Source: Pyrodictiaceae archaeon (GTDB lineage Archaea; Thermoproteota; Thermoprotei_A; Sulfolobales; Pyrodictiaceae). Taken from it: DNA of 16,401 nucleotides. The DNA is taken from positions 1 through 16,401 of the forward strand of contig JALTZQ010000097.1 of assembly GCA_027046105.1 (NCBI GenBank). The letters run 5' to 3'. A program made the position numbers and the translations under genes. Below are positions 14,382-16,401 of this stretch, one piece after another; position 1 is the first letter of the stretch; every line of letters starts with the position of its first letter. The notes under the pieces are model-generated. The model worked only from the letters and a program-made list of their open reading frames with translations, had not been told where the DNA came from and ran no database searches.

Positions 14382-14389
14382 AGCCGGGT
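14374..14389. repeat. Perfect 16-bp palindrome at the hemD/tRNA junction
   Basis: ACCCGGCT followed by AGCCGGGT. The right half, on the plus strand, encodes the end of hemD and the left half is the tRNA 5' acceptor strand. The hemD tail therefore repeats the tRNA's own 3' acceptor strand (CCCGGCT) directly before its 5' end, which could compete with correct acceptor pairing in the precursor. Confidence 0.6.
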
Positions 14390-15144
14390 TGCCACGTTTC
14401 ACTGTGCGGGGTGGTGGGGTTTTGTTTTTTCTTCCAATCCTCTAGTATGGTTCTTGCTAACCCTTCAAGAGTGTATTCTCTCGATGTAAGGATGCTTTTG
14501 TAGCCTAGTTCCAATAGTTTCCTTGCTGTAGTAGGTCCTATGGCAGCAGGTTTGAATGGAGGATTAGCTGGGCTGAAACCCTCCCTTCTAAGTGCTTTTG
14601 TAAAGATAGTTGATATTAGGGGGCTTGTGAACGCTACGTAGTCTACCATGCTAGCTACTTTTGCGGCGATGAGAGCCATTTTCTCGTCTGGTTCGAGAGT
14701 ATAAATGTGTACTTCAACGACTTCGACCCCCTCTTCTCTTAGCACTCGTGTAGGCTCTGGGTTTGCCTTCTCGGATCTAGCCATTAGTACTCGTCTCGGC
14801 TTATGGGCTAGGAGCTGCCTTGCCAACTCAGCCCCACGATAATTCTCTGGGACAAGATCAACATGTATCCCGTGTTGTTCTAGGATCCTAGCCGTCACTG
14901 GTCCCACAGCAGCAATGCGAGGCATCTTGCCTCTTTTGAGCTGGCTTGCAATGAGCTGGGCTCCGCGTGGGCTAGTTACTACGAGCCATTCAGCCCAGTT
15001 AAGCAGTTCTCCAAGTCTCTTAATTCCATTGGGAATTGGCTTGACAGCTACTATTGGCACATATATTGTTCTTGCGTAGGCTTCGAAGACCCCCATCCCT
15101 TCACCTTGAGGCCTCATGAGTAGTACTGTTGGTTGTTCATCCAA
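14380..15144 (-). CDS. hemD: Uroporphyrinogen-III synthase
   Basis: HemD closes and inverts ring D of hydroxymethylbilane to give uroporphyrinogen III, the precursor of haem, siroheme and cobalamin. Sequence conservation in the family is low, but the two-domain pattern is clear: a first domain with 'WLVVTSPRGAQLI' (W-x-V-x-T-S-x-x-G/A), 'RIAAVGPVTARIL' and 'VPENYRGAELARQLL'; then a second with 'VLMARSEKANPEPTRVLREEGVEVVEVHIYTLEP', 'DYVAFTSPLISTIF', 'KPAAIGPTTARKLLELGY' and 'EYTLEGLARTIL'. The length of 254 aa is typical. Start is a TTG at 15144, eight bases after a GGAGGG site; the ATG at residue 10 is a weaker option. The gene is divergent from aroC and its stop codon overlaps the tRNA-Gln 5' end by two bases. 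Haem made through this step would serve cytochromes such as the one at 8250-9017. Confidence 0.9.
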   Translation of the reverse strand: MDEQPTVLLMRPQGEGMGVFEAYARTIYVPIVAVKPIPNGIKRLGELLNWAEWLVVTSPRGAQLIASQLKRGKMPRIAAVGPVTARILEQHGIHVDLVPENYRGAELARQLLAHKPRRVLMARSEKANPEPTRVLREEGVEVVEVHIYTLEPDEKMALIAAKVASMVDYVAFTSPLISTIFTKALRREGFSPANPPFKPAAIGPTTARKLLELGYKSILTSREYTLEGLARTILEDWKKKQNPTTPHSETWQPG

Positions 15145-15192
15145 ACCTGATACCCTCCATTACGTAACTATAGGGTGAACAAGATATTAACC

Positions 15193-16317
15193 ATGGCTTA
15201 CAGGCCAGGATGTGGTGGGAATACTGTGGGTCTAGGTGCTTTGCTGAGATTCACCCTTTTTGGTGAGAGCCACGGCTGTTGCATAGGCGTTGTGGTGGAG
15301 GGAGTCCCTCCAGGGATAAGAGTTGATGAGAACGAGCTACGCCAGGAGCTTTCCCGTAGGAAACCAGGTGGGAAACTGGTTAGTCCACGAGCCGAGCTAG
15401 ACGAGGCTAGAATAGTTTCTGGCATATATCGAGGATACACGACAGGAGCACCTATAGCCGTAGTCATCTATAATCGTGATGTTGATAGTAGTTTCTACGA
15501 GGAAATCGTCAAGTATAAGCCGCGACCAGGCCACGCTGATCTTGCACAACGTTTAGCAGCAATGGGTTTTGAAGACTACCGTGGTGGAGGCTATAGATCT
15601 GGCAGGATAACTGCTGGAATAGTGGCAGCAGGCTATTTTGCAAAAAAGATACTTGAGGCCCATGGTGTAGGTGTTGTAGCTTATCTTCGTAAGCTAGGAT
15701 GGATAGAGTGTGAGGTAAAACCCCCAATAGATCCAATGAGTGTCTATTCTAGTCCAGTACGCTGCCCCAATCTCGATAGCGAAACGGAAATGATTAAGCT
15801 GTTGGAGGAGATGATAAAGGAAGGGGACAGTGTTGGTGGTGTAGTGGAGGCACATGCTTACAACGTGCCTCCTGGTCTTGGACAACCACCCCTTGATGCC
15901 CTTGACGCTGATATAGCTAAGGCTGTTATCTCAATACCGGGGGTTAAAGCAGTAGAGTTCGACAATGGCATTGCTATGACACAGTTAAGGGGCAGCGAGC
16001 TGGAAGAGAAGATAGTAGTTGATGATGGACACGTAGCCACTACTATGGGTATCACGGGCGGTATATCGACTGGATCAACAATAGTTGTTAGAGCATTCTT
16101 TAGGCCTACAAGTACTATTAGAAAGGTGAAGGAGACTATTGACTGGAGGACACTGGAGGGAACAGTGATAGAGGGTCGTGGACGCCATGATCCAGCAATA
16201 GCTGTTCGCGGTGTAGCAGTTGTAGAGGCGGCGATTGCAATAGTTCTAGCTGATCACCTGCTCCGGAGACTCTCAATCGCAACAAGCCACTACTATAGGC
16301 TTGAGAGAGGCGTGTAG
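15193..16317 (+). CDS. aroC: Chorismate synthase
   Basis: AroC converts 5-enolpyruvylshikimate-3-phosphate to chorismate using reduced FMN, the last step of the shikimate pathway. The family signatures are all present: F-G-E-S-H-G near the N-terminus, Y-K-P-R-P-G-H-A-D, D-Y-R-G-G-G-x-R-S-G-R-I-T-A, G-D-S-V-G-G-V-V-E, E-F-D-N-G-I-A-M-T, G-G-I-S-T-G, and G-R-H-D-P with V-V-E-A-A-I-A-I-V-L-A-D-H-L-L at the end. From the ATG at 15193 it is 374 aa, full length. A GTG at 15175 would add six residues and has no better ribosome-binding site. Homologues usually start close to 'GNTxGxxxR', so the shorter form is preferred. It is divergent from hemD with a 48-base gap and is followed at once by a probable aroD. 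Confidence 0.96.
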   Translation: MAYRPGCGGNTVGLGALLRFTLFGESHGCCIGVVVEGVPPGIRVDENELRQELSRRKPGGKLVSPRAELDEARIVSGIYRGYTTGAPIAVVIYNRDVDSSFYEEIVKYKPRPGHADLAQRLAAMGFEDYRGGGYRSGRITAGIVAAGYFAKKILEAHGVGVVAYLRKLGWIECEVKPPIDPMSVYSSPVRCPNLDSETEMIKLLEEMIKEGDSVGGVVEAHAYNVPPGLGQPPLDALDADIAKAVISIPGVKAVEFDNGIAMTQLRGSELEEKIVVDDGHVATTMGITGGISTGSTIVVRAFFRPTSTIRKVKETIDWRTLEGTVIEGRGRHDPAIAVRGVAVVEAAIAIVLADHLLRRLSIATSHYYRLERGV

Positions 16318-16321
16318 ACCC

Positions 16322-16401
16322 TTGGCTGGCGTAAAGCTGGGCCCAGAGAGGATTTGCTGCGTTATTGCTCAGAAAGAGAGTATTACAGCACTCGATAAAA
16401 C
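16322..16401 (+). CDS. aroD: Probable 3-dehydroquinate dehydratase (type I), 5' end only
   Basis: The frame is open from a TTG at 16322 (alternative TTG at 16301, inside aroC) to the window edge, giving only 26 codons. The peptide contains 'RICCVIAQKESITAL', which resembles the start of type I 3-dehydroquinate dehydratases (a 'kICVsia..t.eea' first strand). That enzyme makes 3-dehydroshikimate earlier in the same pathway as AroC. Position four bases after aroC supports a shikimate operon. The evidence is a short N-terminus plus context, so other shikimate or unrelated genes are possible. Confidence 0.45.
   Translation, partial: MAGVKLGPERICCVIAQKESITALDK

Noticed and set aside
14306..14389. 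Integration (att) site at the tRNA gene
   Set aside because: The repeat of the tRNA 3' strand is only 7-8 bases, lies at the wrong end, and there is no integrase gene or element border in view.
1..16401. CRISPR arrays, insertion sequences, replication origin
   Set aside because: No regularly spaced repeats, no transposase or integrase gene, and no origin-binding repeat cluster with an orc1/cdc6 gene.

Overview
The window looks like chromosome from a hyperthermophilic crenarchaeon, most like the Desulfurococcales/Pyrodictiaceae; I cannot fix the genus. The reasons are AGG/AGA-dominated arginine codons, TTG and GTG starts beside GGTG/GGAGG ribosome-binding sites, AT-rich TATA-like boxes, a very GC-rich tRNA gene in moderate-GC DNA, a minimal nucleotidyltransferase, and a membrane molybdo-enzyme operon of the type used for anaerobic respiration.

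Layout. (1) 1-1006: a minimal nucleotidyltransferase at the left edge, an unresolved stretch that may hold gene remnants, and a small four-helix membrane protein. (2) 1066-9918, minus strand: a six-gene operon, read right to left. It encodes a four-cluster Fe-S subunit with a membrane tail, a four-helix di-haem b-type cytochrome, a 1334-residue Tat-exported molybdopterin (Mo or W) catalytic subunit, a membrane-anchored 2x[4Fe-4S] ferredoxin, a TorD-type chaperone, and a 681-residue protein with a degenerate P-loop followed by helical repeats. The core three resemble the FdnGHI/Phs/Psr plan: an exported catalytic subunit, an electron-wiring subunit and a quinone-reactive cytochrome. The electron acceptor or donor cannot be read from sequence. 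(3) 9919-10084: a divergent control region with a perfect 14-bp palindrome over the operon's ribosome-binding site, a near-palindrome, an 11-bp direct repeat, TATA boxes on both strands and a 13-codon mini-ORF. (4) 10085-12423, plus strand: a tight three-gene operon of a predicted winged-helix regulator and two proteins I do not recognise. (5) 12567-14142: a divergent nucleoside phosphorylase-family gene, a GC-rich region that folds into several hairpins (possible structured RNA), and a small protein resembling the PD-(D/E)XK fold without an intact catalytic motif. (6) 14194-14381: a cluster of inverted repeats, then a minus-strand tRNA-Gln(UUG) whose first two bases are the last two of the hemD stop codon. 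(7) 14380-16401: hemD (minus), divergent from aroC (plus), followed by the start of a probable aroD.

How it may fit together: the molybdo-enzyme operon and the regulator operon share one short divergent control region carrying repeated sites. The regulator and its two unknown partners therefore most likely control or assist the respiratory complex. The degenerate ATPase at the far end of the large operon is the other uncharacterised member. This pair of operons is the best candidate in the window for something undescribed. hemD (tetrapyrrole synthesis) and aroC/aroD (shikimate pathway) are ordinary metabolic genes.
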